Source: a bacterium
GTDB lineage: Bacteria; Patescibacteriota; Patescibacteriia; 2-01-FULL-39-33
Length of the DNA: 60,494 bases
Direction: 5' to 3'
Assembly (NCBI GenBank): GCA_029558735.1
Contig: JAKQDP010000038.1
Span: forward strand, 1-60,494
A program made the position numbers and the translations under genes. Each line of letters opens with the position of its first letter. Position 1 is the first letter of the stretch. The notes under the pieces were generated by a model that saw nothing but the letters and a program-made list of their open reading frames with translations, was not told the DNA's origin and did no database searches. Shown piece after piece: positions 26,715 to 35,611 of this stretch.

Positions 26715-27581
26715 TTATTGGGTGACAACAGGGGCGGCCGCGGATTCCACCGGAATTTCCACTTTGACGATTTCGCCGGTAGCCAAGTCCTTGTGCGTAC
26801 CCATCTCTTCCAATTTAGTAAAAATATAAGTGCCATCTTCAGTCACTTGGCCGACGCTCGACCAAACCTGGCTGAGATAATTATACACCGACAAATCGCC
26901 GGTCAAAATGATAGTCGGCGCCAAAGTAATGTCGTATTTTTCCACCAACTGTTTGCCCTCGTCACTGGCAACATCAATCGTCTGGCTGTCAATCGGATTC
27001 ATCCCTAAATTATTAAGCGCTAACAGATGGTCCTGATAATTATAACATTCCTGACAAGACTGATCGACCAAATAAGTGAGGGAAAATTTGCCCCTTACCT
27101 CACCGGTGGTCAGATCAATATAAGGAGGAAGAATATCGCGAAAAACGAACACTCCGTCTATAACTTCGCCCAACACCGGCCAAGCCGAGGCCAAAGTGGG
27201 ATTCTTGTCCAATTCACCGGCAATCAATACGGTCGGAACTTTAGTAATTTTGTATTTATCAATAAGACTTTGAGTGGCAGCATCATCAACATAAACTGTT
27301 TCTAGGCCCTCTTCTTTAATGTTATTCTGTCTTAAGGCGTTCAAAAATAAATTAACATCCCAGCAATCGGGGCAATCTTTTTTGGTGATAACCGTAATTC
27401 GCAGCGCCGCCTGCGGATTGTCAACCTGGCCTTCTGTCGAACCAGCTGGTGTTGGTTCGCCTTGTTTGTTAAGAAAGAAAAAAACACCAACGGCAATCAA
27501 AGCCACTATTACCAACGCCACTCCACCCCCTAAAATCGCGCCTTTGAGTATACCGGCGCTTTTTTTATTTACTTCTTCCAT
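26715..27581 (-). CDS. Membrane-anchored protein with two thioredoxin-fold domains
   Basis: 288 residues. One N-terminal membrane helix (ILGGGVALVIVALIAVGVFFFL) puts the rest outside. Two thioredoxin folds follow: the first has KKDCPDCWDV and cis-Pro VPTVLIA; the second has VDQSCQECYNY and APTIILTG. Both CxxC pairs are intact. It probably moves thiol electrons or carries metal on the cell surface. It is the last gene of the metal/thiol operon, fed by the thioredoxin-CcdA protein. Confidence 0.82.
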   Translation of the reverse strand: MEEVNKKSAGILKGAILGGGVALVIVALIAVGVFFFLNKQGEPTPAGSTEGQVDNPQAALRITVITKKDCPDCWDVNLFLNALRQNNIKEEGLETVYVDDAATQSLIDKYKITKVPTVLIAGELDKNPTLASAWPVLGEVIDGVFVFRDILPPYIDLTTGEVRGKFSLTYLVDQSCQECYNYQDHLLALNNLGMNPIDSQTIDVASDEGKQLVEKYDITLAPTIILTGDLSVYNYLSQVWSSVGQVTEDGTYIFTKLEEMGTHKDLATGEIVKVEIPVESAAAPVVTQ

Positions 27582-27642
27582 GATTTTGAGTTAAATAATT
27601 AACGACTTAATTTTAACAAACTAAAAAATAAAAAGCAACTGG

Positions 27643-28779
27643 CTAAATCTGATTTTCCCTGTTATTTTCCTTTAACGGCCGAGGGGTATAAAACCAGACC
27701 GCCATTATTGTCGCTAACGGAATAGCCAAAGCCAAACCAATACAACCAACCAATGTTCTGACAATCTCCGTCGCTACCAATTCGCTACTAATCACTTGAG
27801 TCAGTGACAAAAACGGCGGCTGTTTAATACTAAACAACAACAATAGAGAAAAGGAAGCGCCGGCATAAGCCAAAAACAAAGTGTTAATCACCGACCCTAA
27901 ATGGGCATTGCCAACGGCCATAGCCATCTTAAACAATTTTTTTGCCGGCAAACTGGGATTGGCTTGCTTGATCTGGCCGACCGCTTCGATTTGGCCAACC
28001 ACCACATCATCCAAGATGCCTAAAGCGCCGATCAAAAACGCCGCCAACAACAAACCCTGGAAATTAATGTGCCCATAACCGGCACTAACCAAAAAAGCGG
28101 TTTCTTCTTGAACCGTGCCGCTCAAACTCAATAAGCCGACGAAAAAATCCGCCAGCAAAAAAACTAAAATTAAGCACAAGAAAATGCTTAAAACTGCCAA
28201 ATGAGATTTCCGATTAAACCCTTCGGTCAAATAAATTAACAACAATAAAATAAAAAAAGAACCGATTAAAGCAATAATAAGCGGATTGGAGCCAGCCAAC
28301 ACTCGGGGCACGATGAATTTTAAAATCACCAGAAAACTCATCACTAAAGCCAAGAGCGCCCGCAATCCCTTGCTCCGACCAACAATTAAAACCACCACTA
28401 CAAATAAACCGAATAAAAGATAAATATCGTTTCGCCGCACTTTTTCCAATACAAAAAATATCTCACTACCATCAGCGTCTTTGGTATAATTAACTAGCAC
28501 TCGATCGCCGATTTTGTAACTGCCACTACCAATCACCTCAATATCGCCAATACCATAATACTCAAATTGCCGATCAGTAAAGGCGCCGGTCAACCCTTCC
28601 AATTTAAGATTCTGTTGGATTTTTACGGCTTGATCACTGGTCAATGTCCGTTCTTCCAAAATATCAATCACCCGGGCCTCAAACACCTCGCCAACCGTAC
28701 CGCCTTCCTGAGCTGACAAATAACCAATCGGGGTCAGGACAAACAATAATAATATAATCAATAATACTTTTTTCACCAT
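27643..28779 (-). CDS. YibE/F-like membrane protein
   Basis: 378 residues. The N-terminus has an export signal and an extracytoplasmic ~90-residue domain (VFEARVIDILEERTLTSDQ... IGDRVLVNYT), then about eight membrane helices. GALGILDDVVVGQIEAV and NAHLGSVINTLFLAYAGAS are YibE/F signatures. The transported substrate is unknown in the family. Its place among ZIP, CDF and thioredoxin genes suggests a metal or redox link (inference). Confidence 0.85.
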   Translation of the reverse strand: MVKKVLLIILLLFVLTPIGYLSAQEGGTVGEVFEARVIDILEERTLTSDQAVKIQQNLKLEGLTGAFTDRQFEYYGIGDIEVIGSGSYKIGDRVLVNYTKDADGSEIFFVLEKVRRNDIYLLFGLFVVVVLIVGRSKGLRALLALVMSFLVILKFIVPRVLAGSNPLIIALIGSFFILLLLIYLTEGFNRKSHLAVLSIFLCLILVFLLADFFVGLLSLSGTVQEETAFLVSAGYGHINFQGLLLAAFLIGALGILDDVVVGQIEAVGQIKQANPSLPAKKLFKMAMAVGNAHLGSVINTLFLAYAGASFSLLLLFSIKQPPFLSLTQVISSELVATEIVRTLVGCIGLALAIPLATIMAVWFYTPRPLKENNRENQI

Positions 28780-28788
28780 TTTAAAAAA

Positions 28789-30015
28789 TTATTTCCAGGC
28801 CAAAAATTCCGGCCTGAATAAAATAGCTAAGCCCAAAAGCAGTAAGGCCAGTCCGCTAATCAATTTGATCGCTTTTAAATATTTTTCACTCACCTTGGTC
28901 ACCCGCAAAGTAATCACCGCCGCCAAAAAAATCAAAAAATCATCCAGCATATAAAAACCAATATAAACTAACAGGTAAAAATAATAAGAAACGGAGGGCA
29001 AACTAAAACCGGTCAAAATTTTGGTATAAGCTACCGGAAAGCCGAAGGAACAGAAGAGCTCAATCAAATTAATGCCGGCCGCCACCGTTGCTACTGTCAC
29101 CAAAACCAGCCATAATGGCATACTCGAATCGGTCACTTTAGTCATAATGGCAAAAAGTTTCCGCTGCCATTTAGTCAGTCGACCTTCGCGACCGTCTTGG
29201 GGCACATCGCAAATTTTACAAATGATGCCGGAAAAATAATCTTTAAGCAAAAACAGGGAAAATAATACCACCCCTATACCGACGACCATGGTAATAATCC
29301 GTAAATAACCCAAAAACATAAATAAATTCAACCAAGCGGAAATAAATAAAAAATAAATCAACCCGGAGACAAGAATAAATGTTCCCCCAATCAGAAATAC
29401 CTTCCGCCGATCAATGCTCTCGCCGCCCAAAATCATTGCCAATAAAAAGCCCAAGGCCACCATGGCGCAAGCATTAAAACCGTCAAGTCCGCCCATTACC
29501 GCGCTCAAGGTCAAAGGCGACAGTCCGGACAAGTTAATGGCGCCAATAAAAGGCAAAGATACCCGACCGCTAGTAGTCGATTCAATAGCATCATTGTCAT
29601 TGGGTTGATGATTGTCTCCCTCTAGAGCGATCAATCGTTGAACATAGCCCTCAATGGCTTCATCAACACTCTCGCTATAGCCGATCATATATTTTCCACC
29701 AACCCCTTCGGCTTCAATAAAGCTGACCGGCGTGCCGCCCCGCTTAGACTGCTCAATTTGATATTTATCATAAAAAGACTGCAATAAATCATAGCCATCA
29801 CTAGTGGTAACATTAATGCGCCTAATTGCCAATTGGGAATAATTAGCCTCAAGCCGCTCAATCAATTTTGACTGGCGGGCGCAGACTGAACAGGTTGGAC
29901 TGTAAAAAAAATAAAAAATCGGCTGGCTTTGAGCCTCGGCCACTGGCGCTAATAATCCCAGCAAACAAAATCCGACCAAAAACAAAATAATTAATCTGAC
30001 CGATGACTTAACCAT
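28789..30015 (-). CDS. Thioredoxin-CcdA/DsbD-like fusion protein
   Basis: 408 residues. Signal peptide, then an extracellular thioredoxin fold (FYFFYSPTCSVCARQSKLIERL), a linker rich in Asn/Asp, and a six-helix membrane part that carries cysteines in DGFNACAMVALGF and ELFCSFGFPVA, the pair expected to relay electrons in CcdA-type proteins. It should carry reducing power from cytoplasmic thioredoxin to outside partners. It lies 11 bases after a small cytoplasmic thioredoxin, which is a plausible donor. Confidence 0.85.
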   Translation of the reverse strand: MVKSSVRLIILFLVGFCLLGLLAPVAEAQSQPIFYFFYSPTCSVCARQSKLIERLEANYSQLAIRRINVTTSDGYDLLQSFYDKYQIEQSKRGGTPVSFIEAEGVGGKYMIGYSESVDEAIEGYVQRLIALEGDNHQPNDNDAIESTTSGRVSLPFIGAINLSGLSPLTLSAVMGGLDGFNACAMVALGFLLAMILGGESIDRRKVFLIGGTFILVSGLIYFLFISAWLNLFMFLGYLRIITMVVGIGVVLFSLFLLKDYFSGIICKICDVPQDGREGRLTKWQRKLFAIMTKVTDSSMPLWLVLVTVATVAAGINLIELFCSFGFPVAYTKILTGFSLPSVSYYFYLLVYIGFYMLDDFLIFLAAVITLRVTKVSEKYLKAIKLISGLALLLLGLAILFRPEFLAWK

Positions 30016-30026
30016 ATTTTAAAAAA

Positions 30027-30293
30027 TTATTTATCTTTATGTTGATTGATCAGCTCGCTTAGTTCCTCCTTTTCAACTAGGCCATTGAGCCGCAAAATTT
30101 CTTGGTCGGCCTTATCCAAAAAAATAAAGGTCGGCACATGATCGATTTGATATTGCTTTTTAATCTCCGGCTGCTGGTCGTAATCAATATATTCAGTTTG
30201 CAGTTCTGGCATCGCCCGCTCTATTTCCGCCCATCGTGGTCGCATAATGACGCATTCCGGACACCAAGTGGTGCCAATTTTTAAAATTTTCAT
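30027..30293 (-). CDS. Small thioredoxin-like protein
   Basis: 88 residues, just one thioredoxin fold with IGTTWCPECVIMRPRW and cis-Pro VPTFIFL. No signal peptide, so it is cytoplasmic. It sits directly before the thioredoxin-CcdA fusion, and may supply it with electrons. Confidence 0.88.
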   Translation of the reverse strand: MKILKIGTTWCPECVIMRPRWAEIERAMPELQTEYIDYDQQPEIKKQYQIDHVPTFIFLDKADQEILRLNGLVEKEELSELINQHKDK

Positions 30294-30295
30294 AA

Positions 30296-31045
30296 TTATT
30301 CAAAAAATATTTTTAAAAACCACATTAAAACCAAAGCCGCTCCGAAAACCACAAAATTCAATAATGAATTGGCAATCTTTTTTGTTTGGTGCAATTCAGG
30401 CACTAAATCAGAAGCGGCGATATAAATAAATCCACCGGCCGCTAACGGTAATAAAAAATCTTCGATTGACAGATTATAATAATAGAAAATAAAAGCGACT
30501 ATCACACCGGCAAAGCTTAACAGCGCGGAAATGAAATTGTAGACCAAGGCCTTGAAACGGCTGAATCCGGAATAAACCAAGACACCGAAATCGCCCAATT
30601 CTTGGGGAATCTCATGAAAAATTATTGATAATAACACCGGCCCGCCCAATAATGGCCCGACACTGAAAGCGGCGAATATCACCATGCCGTCAATAAAATT
30701 ATGAACACCGTCCCCCACTAAATTAAGCCAGCCCAAATGAGCATGGGTGTCGCAATGCCCCTTGTGGCAATGATGCCAACGCAATATTCTTTCCAAGAAA
30801 AAAAACAGGCAAAAGCCGGCAACCACATAAACAAACAACTGCAAGCTATCATTGCTAGCCTCAAGCTGTTCAGGTAAGATATGAAAAAAAGCTCCGCCCA
30901 TCAGACTGCCGGCGGCGAAAGATACCAATATAATTAATGCCTTATCTAAGATATTTTTGCTGAATATCAAACCGATTACCCCTACCAAAGACGCCAAACT
31001 GACCACCAAAACAGCCAATAAAGACAAAATTAAATTATTACTCAT
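30296..31045 (-). CDS. ZIP-family metal transporter
   Basis: 249 residues from the ATG at 31045; the longer frame from a TTG at 31081 adds 12 odd residues. Eight membrane helices are expected; the metal-binding helices are GDGVHNFIDGMVI and IIFHEIPQELGDFGV, and a His/Cys loop (WHHCHKGHCDTHAHLG) lies between helices 3 and 4. ZIP proteins bring Zn, Fe or Mn into the cytoplasm. It shares an operon with a CDF exporter. Confidence 0.9.
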   Translation of the reverse strand: MSNNLILSLLAVLVVSLASLVGVIGLIFSKNILDKALIILVSFAAGSLMGGAFFHILPEQLEASNDSLQLFVYVVAGFCLFFFLERILRWHHCHKGHCDTHAHLGWLNLVGDGVHNFIDGMVIFAAFSVGPLLGGPVLLSIIFHEIPQELGDFGVLVYSGFSRFKALVYNFISALLSFAGVIVAFIFYYYNLSIEDFLLPLAAGGFIYIAASDLVPELHQTKKIANSLLNFVVFGAALVLMWFLKIFFE

Positions 31046-31081
31046 ATCTAATATTCTACCAATAAAAAAGAAAGCTGGCAA

Positions 31082-32122
31082 TCAATCGTTTTTCCTCTCC
31101 AGTTTGGAGCCGCAAACCGGACAAACCGTCTCTTGGCAGGGACGGCTGCGCTGATGGCTTTGTTTATGACCGCATTTAGGACAAAAGCACTGGCCGCCCG
31201 GTCCGGAACCGGACAATTTACTGCCCCAACGCCTAAGAAAACCGCGGCCGATATTTTTCTGCTGGGCAGAAACCTGCAAATCTAAAGACTTTATCCGCAA
31301 AACCACCTGGCTCAACTGGGGAATTTCTGCCAATAATTTCTTTTCTAAAACCTCCATCAAAGAAGTGGCCCGATTAATATTTTCATTGGCTCGGCATAAT
31401 AGAGATATCTCGCCATAAGTGTTCAGGCCAATTTTTCTGGTTTTTATTTCCGAAAAGGATATGCCGTCGCCTTCCAAGATATTTTTTATTTCCGCCTCTA
31501 CTTTTGGATCATACTTATCAACCAGTGAGTCAACTGATTCACCAATGATATGCCAACCCTCATAAAACACATAAACCGAAACACCAATGGCCAAAAGACT
31601 GTCCAGCCAAGAAAAATAACCGACCAGCAACAAACCGATAAACACTACCACCGAAGAAATGGCATCAGCCCGAGAATGTTCGGCATCAGACAACAAAGCC
31701 AAAGATGAATCTCTTTGGCCAACCCGAAACTTCAGTCTGGCCATAATCTCATTAATAATAACAGTAGATAAAATCAACCCGGCGCCCAATAAGGAAAACC
31801 TCACCTGATGCGCGCCGGAAAGAATATTAACAACCGCTTCCCACAGTATCAAAATGGCCGAGACAAACAATAAAAGCACAATTACAAAAGCGGCCAAGCT
31901 TTCATATTTTTCATAGCCGTATTGGTGCTGCTGGTCCGCCGGTTTGGCGGCGGTCTTAATGCCAAAAAAGGCGACTGCCGAAGACAACACATCCAATCCG
32001 GAATGTATGGCATCGGCAATAATGGCCATACTGCCGCTAAACAGTCCAACGGCCAATTTGGAAACTGCCAATATTAAATTAACCGCCACTGACAATAATG
32101 ATGTTTGTTTGGCGCTCATCAT
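31082..32122 (-). CDS. Cation diffusion facilitator with zinc-ribbon tail
   Basis: 346 residues. CDF membrane domain with the metal site in IIADAIHSGLDVLSS and LLSDAEHSRADAISS (HxxxD pairs), then the cytoplasmic dimer domain. The last ~45 residues add a zinc-ribbon-like unit (CFCPKCGHKQSHQRSRPC, then VCPVCGSKL) that ordinary CDF exporters lack and that could sense metal. It starts 4 bases after DUF134. Confidence 0.92.
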   Translation of the reverse strand: MMSAKQTSLLSVAVNLILAVSKLAVGLFSGSMAIIADAIHSGLDVLSSAVAFFGIKTAAKPADQQHQYGYEKYESLAAFVIVLLLFVSAILILWEAVVNILSGAHQVRFSLLGAGLILSTVIINEIMARLKFRVGQRDSSLALLSDAEHSRADAISSVVVFIGLLLVGYFSWLDSLLAIGVSVYVFYEGWHIIGESVDSLVDKYDPKVEAEIKNILEGDGISFSEIKTRKIGLNTYGEISLLCRANENINRATSLMEVLEKKLLAEIPQLSQVVLRIKSLDLQVSAQQKNIGRGFLRRWGSKLSGSGPGGQCFCPKCGHKQSHQRSRPCQETVCPVCGSKLERKND

Positions 32123-32126
32123 ATCT

Positions 32127-32402
32127 TTATTGAATTATTTCAATCGCTTTGCCCTCTACCAACGCTTGAGCCACTTTTTTGTTGGCCGAAGCCAAAATGC
32201 GCTGAAAAGTGCTTTGCGAGGTATTCATTTGTTTGGCCGCTTCAATCTGCTCTAAACCAAGTTCATATTTCAAACGCAAAGCTTCCAATTCCTCATGGCT
32301 CAAAATAACCACCTCAAGCTGCCTCAAGGGAATGCCTTGAGGCTTAAAAAATTTAACTTGAGGATTAAAAGCTATTCGACGGCACAATCTTGGTCTGGTC
32401 AT
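32127..32402 (-). CDS. DUF134 DNA-binding protein
   Basis: 91 residues. RPRLCRRIAFNPQVKFFKPQGIP and EVVILSHEELEALRLKYELGLEQIEAAKQMNTSQSTFQRIL are the DUF134 family; the second part is a sigma70-region-4-like helix-turn-helix. It is the only regulator in the operon, and the likely reader of the palindrome in the promoter (inference). It lies 3 bases after the DUF5320 gene. Confidence 0.88.
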   Translation of the reverse strand: MTRPRLCRRIAFNPQVKFFKPQGIPLRQLEVVILSHEELEALRLKYELGLEQIEAAKQMNTSQSTFQRILASANKKVAQALVEGKAIEIIQ

Positions 32403-32405
32403 AAT

Positions 32406-32645
32406 TTATTTCCCCTTCTTCAGGCTGGCGATCTGCTGGTCAATCGACTGCATTTCTTCGGACAATAGTTTTTTCTCATTCTCCAATTCCTCAACGCCAT
32501 AAGCGCGATTTTGGCCTTGGCCGTAAAAAAAACGACCGCCCCAGCCGCGACCGCGGCCCCAAGCCATACCTCGACCGCAAGGACCAAGTCCTTGACCGGT
32601 CATCGGACCTTGGCCCATCGGGCCGGTACCATTAAATCCTGGCAT
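32406..32645 (-). CDS. DUF5320 protein
   Basis: 79 residues. The Gly/Met/Pro-rich N-terminus MPGFNGTGPMGQGPMTGQGL with one Cys (GPCGRGM), an Arg-Gly-Trp stretch and a C-terminal Glu/Lys coiled coil define DUF5320, a family that travels with DUF134 and metal genes. Function unknown. Confidence 0.86.
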   Translation of the reverse strand: MPGFNGTGPMGQGPMTGQGLGPCGRGMAWGRGRGWGGRFFYGQGQNRAYGVEELENEKKLLSEEMQSIDQQIASLKKGK

Positions 32646-32667
32646 ATTATTTAATTTATGAATTATA

Positions 32668-32687
32668 TTATGAGTATATACCCATAA
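32668..32687. promoter_or_regulatory. 20-bp palindrome over the -10 of the metal/thiol operon
   Basis: TTATGAGTATATACCCATAA: 9 of 10 base pairs match, the exception being A32673/C32682. It covers the -10 hexamer, so a bound protein would block transcription. Confidence 0.65.
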
Positions 32688-32701
32688 CTAAAGTTTGTCA
32701 A
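32673..32701 (-). promoter_or_regulatory. Sigma70 promoter of the metal/thiol operon
   Basis: Minus strand: TTGACA (32701-32696), 17 bases, TATACT (32678-32673). Confidence 0.85.
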
Positions 32702-32717
32702 GCCATAAATCCAATTA

Positions 32718-32746
32718 TTGACAAATATATTAAAATATGATATAAT
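32718..32746 (+). promoter_or_regulatory. Very strong promoter of the 907-aa exported protein
   Basis: TTGACA, 17 bases, perfect TATAAT with an extended TGA. This is the best promoter in the window, which suits an abundant product. Confidence 0.92.
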
Positions 32747-32809
32747 TATATATTAACCATAAAAATTCTAAATAAAATAATTATTATCTAAATTTAAACA
32801 AAAAATAAT

Positions 32810-35533
32810 ATGAATAAACACAACCTTAAGCCAATAATTATCCTGCCCATAACTATCACGGCTTTTTTCTTTGGTTTATTTTTGCCGGTCCAAAACGCTT
32901 TTGCCGGCAATATTCCCCTGTTAATTAAATCGCCTAATGACAATGCCATTTATTTTGTCAGCGAAAGCTTAAACGCCAAAAAGCTGATTAACAGTGAAAC
33001 CGTTTTTTTGTCTTACGGTGATAAGTGGGAATGGGTCAAAACCGTCCCCCAATCCACCATCCAATCTTATCGCGATGTCCGACTGGTAAAAACTAGTGAC
33101 AGCAATAATGTTTATTATATTTTTAACGGCGCTAAACGGCTGGTTCCCTCGCCGGAAGTCTTTAAGTCTTTAGGCTTTAATTGGAATGAAATTCTGACTA
33201 TCAACCAAATCGATCTGGACAGTTACCGCCCTGAAGCGCCCCTGGGCGCCGGTATGAGTATTTCCGGCGACAGCCAAATTGCCACCAGCCACTTGGCTGT
33301 TTCCTTAGTCGATGAACAATTGCCTACGGTGGTGGTGCCGGACAATGTCTGGTTTAATTTTACTAAAATAAAATTTACCGCTACCGGCAATCAGCCAATT
33401 TTTATCAACGGCCTGACTATTAATCTCTACGGTTTAAATAACGGCGACCAGCAAATCGGCGAAATTTATCTTACAGATATCAATGACCGGCCCATCGGCC
33501 AACCTCAGATATTTCGCGGCCGGCGAGCCACTTTCAATCTGGCCAGTGAACCAATAATGATCCCAGCCGGCCAGAGCCAAATAATCAAAGTCTGGACCAG
33601 CGCTAAACTGCCCAACATCTATGTTGGTTTCGGCTTGGAAACGGCGGACTTCATTTATACCACCGCCCAAATTAGCGGCCAATTCCCTATCAAGGGCTAC
33701 CAATACCGTATTGTTGACCGCACCGGCCTGGCCGGCCAGGCCACTATAGAAGCGTTGGAAATTTCCAGTCAGATGCGGGAAGTGGTCATCGGCGCCGACA
33801 ATCAAATCATTACCAAATTCAGAATATTGGAAACCTCCCAACAACAGAATATCCTGCTTAAAAAAATAATCCTAACTGCCAAAGGCAATTTTGATAATGA
33901 CAATTTAACCAATATCGACCTAGTGGACGAACGCAACCGAGTCTTGGCGACTGCGCCGCAAATGATTGGCGGCCAAGTAATTTTCGACCTTAGCGCCAAG
34001 CCGCTCAAGATTGAAGCCGGCCGCTTTGCGACCGTCTCCGTTCGCGGCGACTTTAAGGGTGGCCGGGACCAGTCATTGCAATTGGTTATCAACAGCCAAA
34101 ATGATCTCTGGCTTGAAAACGAAGAATCTGGTTGGCGACTACTGGCCCAAAATGATTTCCCTGTTGGCTTAACTGGCGGTACGACTTTTAATAAAGTCAA
34201 GCCGGTTAGTCGACCGGCCTCGCTTTATGCCAGCTATTCCGGCCAAACCGGCGATATTGTTGCCGGCAGTCGCGATGCCAAGCTGGGCGCCTTCACTATT
34301 AAGGCCACCGGCGAAGAATTGGAGTTTAATGGTTTTGCCTTGAAAATCAACCGCGGCGGTCAATACCCGCTGATCGGCCACCTTATTGTTAAGCTTAACG
34401 GCGAAACTATTGCTGATTATTATGCCCGCGATTTTGCCGATAAATTCAACCGCATTAATTTTGAAAAAGATGTCCGCTTGACGGAAAACCGCACCTATCA
34501 ATTTGAAATCTTGGGCAGCGTTGATGACCGCGCCAGTAATCTTGACTCTTACCAATTAACTTTTGCCAATTTTAACTTACGTAACGATAATCATGATTAT
34601 TTTGGCGATAACTTAGAAATTAACAGCCCCACTATCCGCGTTAAAACAGTCGAAGCCAAAATAACACTCAATAACAAATACGAAAGTTTCGCGGTGATTG
34701 CCGACCGTGACAAACAGCTTATCGGCAGCTTTAATCTGGCCGTTGGCGCCGCCGAAGATGTGGAAATCACCAGCGCCAGCATTGCCAATTTAAGCGGCAA
34801 TTATTTCTATGACAAATTATATTTGAAAATCGGCAACCGACTGGTGGCCACATTGGACAATCCCCTGTCCTCGCCTCATATTTTCACCCTGACCAAACCG
34901 TATAAACTGTCACGCGGTAAAACCTACCAACTTAATGTTTATGCCGACATCGCGCCTGACGCTCACGGGGACCAAACCGCTTTAAGTGTTGTCGACCTCA
35001 CCTTGGCCGGCAAAAATTCCCAAGTCGCCGCCGAGCTGACCAATTTACCGCTTGATGGCCAACCAATATTATCGCTGGTTTCCAGTATCGATTTAAACCA
35101 AGAACCAACCAACACCACTATCGTTGCCGGCGAAAAAAACCAATCAATCGCCAAACTGACCATTACTAATAACTCGGCGGAAAAAGTAAAAATCAAAGAA
35201 ATTTATGTTTATCAAACTCCGGATTCTGACGAGTTTTCCTATGACAGCGGGTTCAGCAACCTGCAGCTGGTCTTAAGCGACAATCAGCGCAAACGGATTG
35301 GCAAAAAAGTCAGCAAACCAATTTTTGGTGGCAATAATCTAGGGGGCTTTAATTTGAACCCCTTCGAAAGCCTGACCTTAAACTTAATGGTTGACACTTC
35401 ACTGGCAGCAGGCAATAAAACCATCGAGCTAACCATCCAAGACATCATCGGCTATGGCTATACTTCCAAACAGAACCTGCCGATAAATGTGTCCGGCGAC
35501 AGCAACTCGATCAATATCAATCACCTGGATTAA
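32810..35533 (+). CDS. Large exported beta-rich surface protein (possible S-layer protein)
   Basis: 907 residues, no family recognised with certainty. Signal peptide IIILPITITAFFFGLFLPVQNAFA. Residues ~30-135 contain two copies of a short module whose key part is N-x-(I/V)-Y-(Y)-(F/I)..., ending in NNVYYIFNGAKRLVPS. The rest is a chain of 100-130-residue beta domains: one type recurs as IATFNLASEPIMIPAGQSQ/VIFDLSAKPLKIEAGR and the last NPFESLTLNLMVDTSLAAGNKTIEL. No membrane helix at the C-terminus. High promoter strength, tandem Ig-like domains and lack of enzyme motifs support a structural surface protein. Confidence 0.7.
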   Translation: MNKHNLKPIIILPITITAFFFGLFLPVQNAFAGNIPLLIKSPNDNAIYFVSESLNAKKLINSETVFLSYGDKWEWVKTVPQSTIQSYRDVRLVKTSDSNNVYYIFNGAKRLVPSPEVFKSLGFNWNEILTINQIDLDSYRPEAPLGAGMSISGDSQIATSHLAVSLVDEQLPTVVVPDNVWFNFTKIKFTATGNQPIFINGLTINLYGLNNGDQQIGEIYLTDINDRPIGQPQIFRGRRATFNLASEPIMIPAGQSQIIKVWTSAKLPNIYVGFGLETADFIYTTAQISGQFPIKGYQYRIVDRTGLAGQATIEALEISSQMREVVIGADNQIITKFRILETSQQQNILLKKIILTAKGNFDNDNLTNIDLVDERNRVLATAPQMIGGQVIFDLSAKPLKIEAGRFATVSVRGDFKGGRDQSLQLVINSQNDLWLENEESGWRLLAQNDFPVGLTGGTTFNKVKPVSRPASLYASYSGQTGDIVAGSRDAKLGAFTIKATGEELEFNGFALKINRGGQYPLIGHLIVKLNGETIADYYARDFADKFNRINFEKDVRLTENRTYQFEILGSVDDRASNLDSYQLTFANFNLRNDNHDYFGDNLEINSPTIRVKTVEAKITLNNKYESFAVIADRDKQLIGSFNLAVGAAEDVEITSASIANLSGNYFYDKLYLKIGNRLVATLDNPLSSPHIFTLTKPYKLSRGKTYQLNVYADIAPDAHGDQTALSVVDLTLAGKNSQVAAELTNLPLDGQPILSLVSSIDLNQEPTNTTIVAGEKNQSIAKLTITNNSAEKVKIKEIYVYQTPDSDEFSYDSGFSNLQLVLSDNQRKRIGKKVSKPIFGGNNLGGFNLNPFESLTLNLMVDTSLAAGNKTIELTIQDIIGYGYTSKQNLPINVSGDSNSININHLD

Positions 35534-35544
35534 ATATCATTTTA

Positions 35545-35579
35545 CACCACCCCGCGCTCAAGCGCGGTGTGGTTTTTTT
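35545..35579 (+). terminator. Rho-independent terminator
   Basis: ACCAC-c-CCGCGCT pairs with AGCGCGG-t-GTGGT, then seven Ts. Confidence 0.92.
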
Positions 35580-35596
35580 ATTATTAAATCAATATC

Positions 35597-35605
35597 TGCT
35601 ATAAT
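35597..35605 (+). promoter_or_regulatory. Extended -10 giving a leaderless mRNA
   Basis: TGC-TATAAT ends 6 bases before the ATG at 35612, so the first transcribed base should be the start codon. Confidence 0.6.
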
Positions 35606-35611
35606 ATCATT

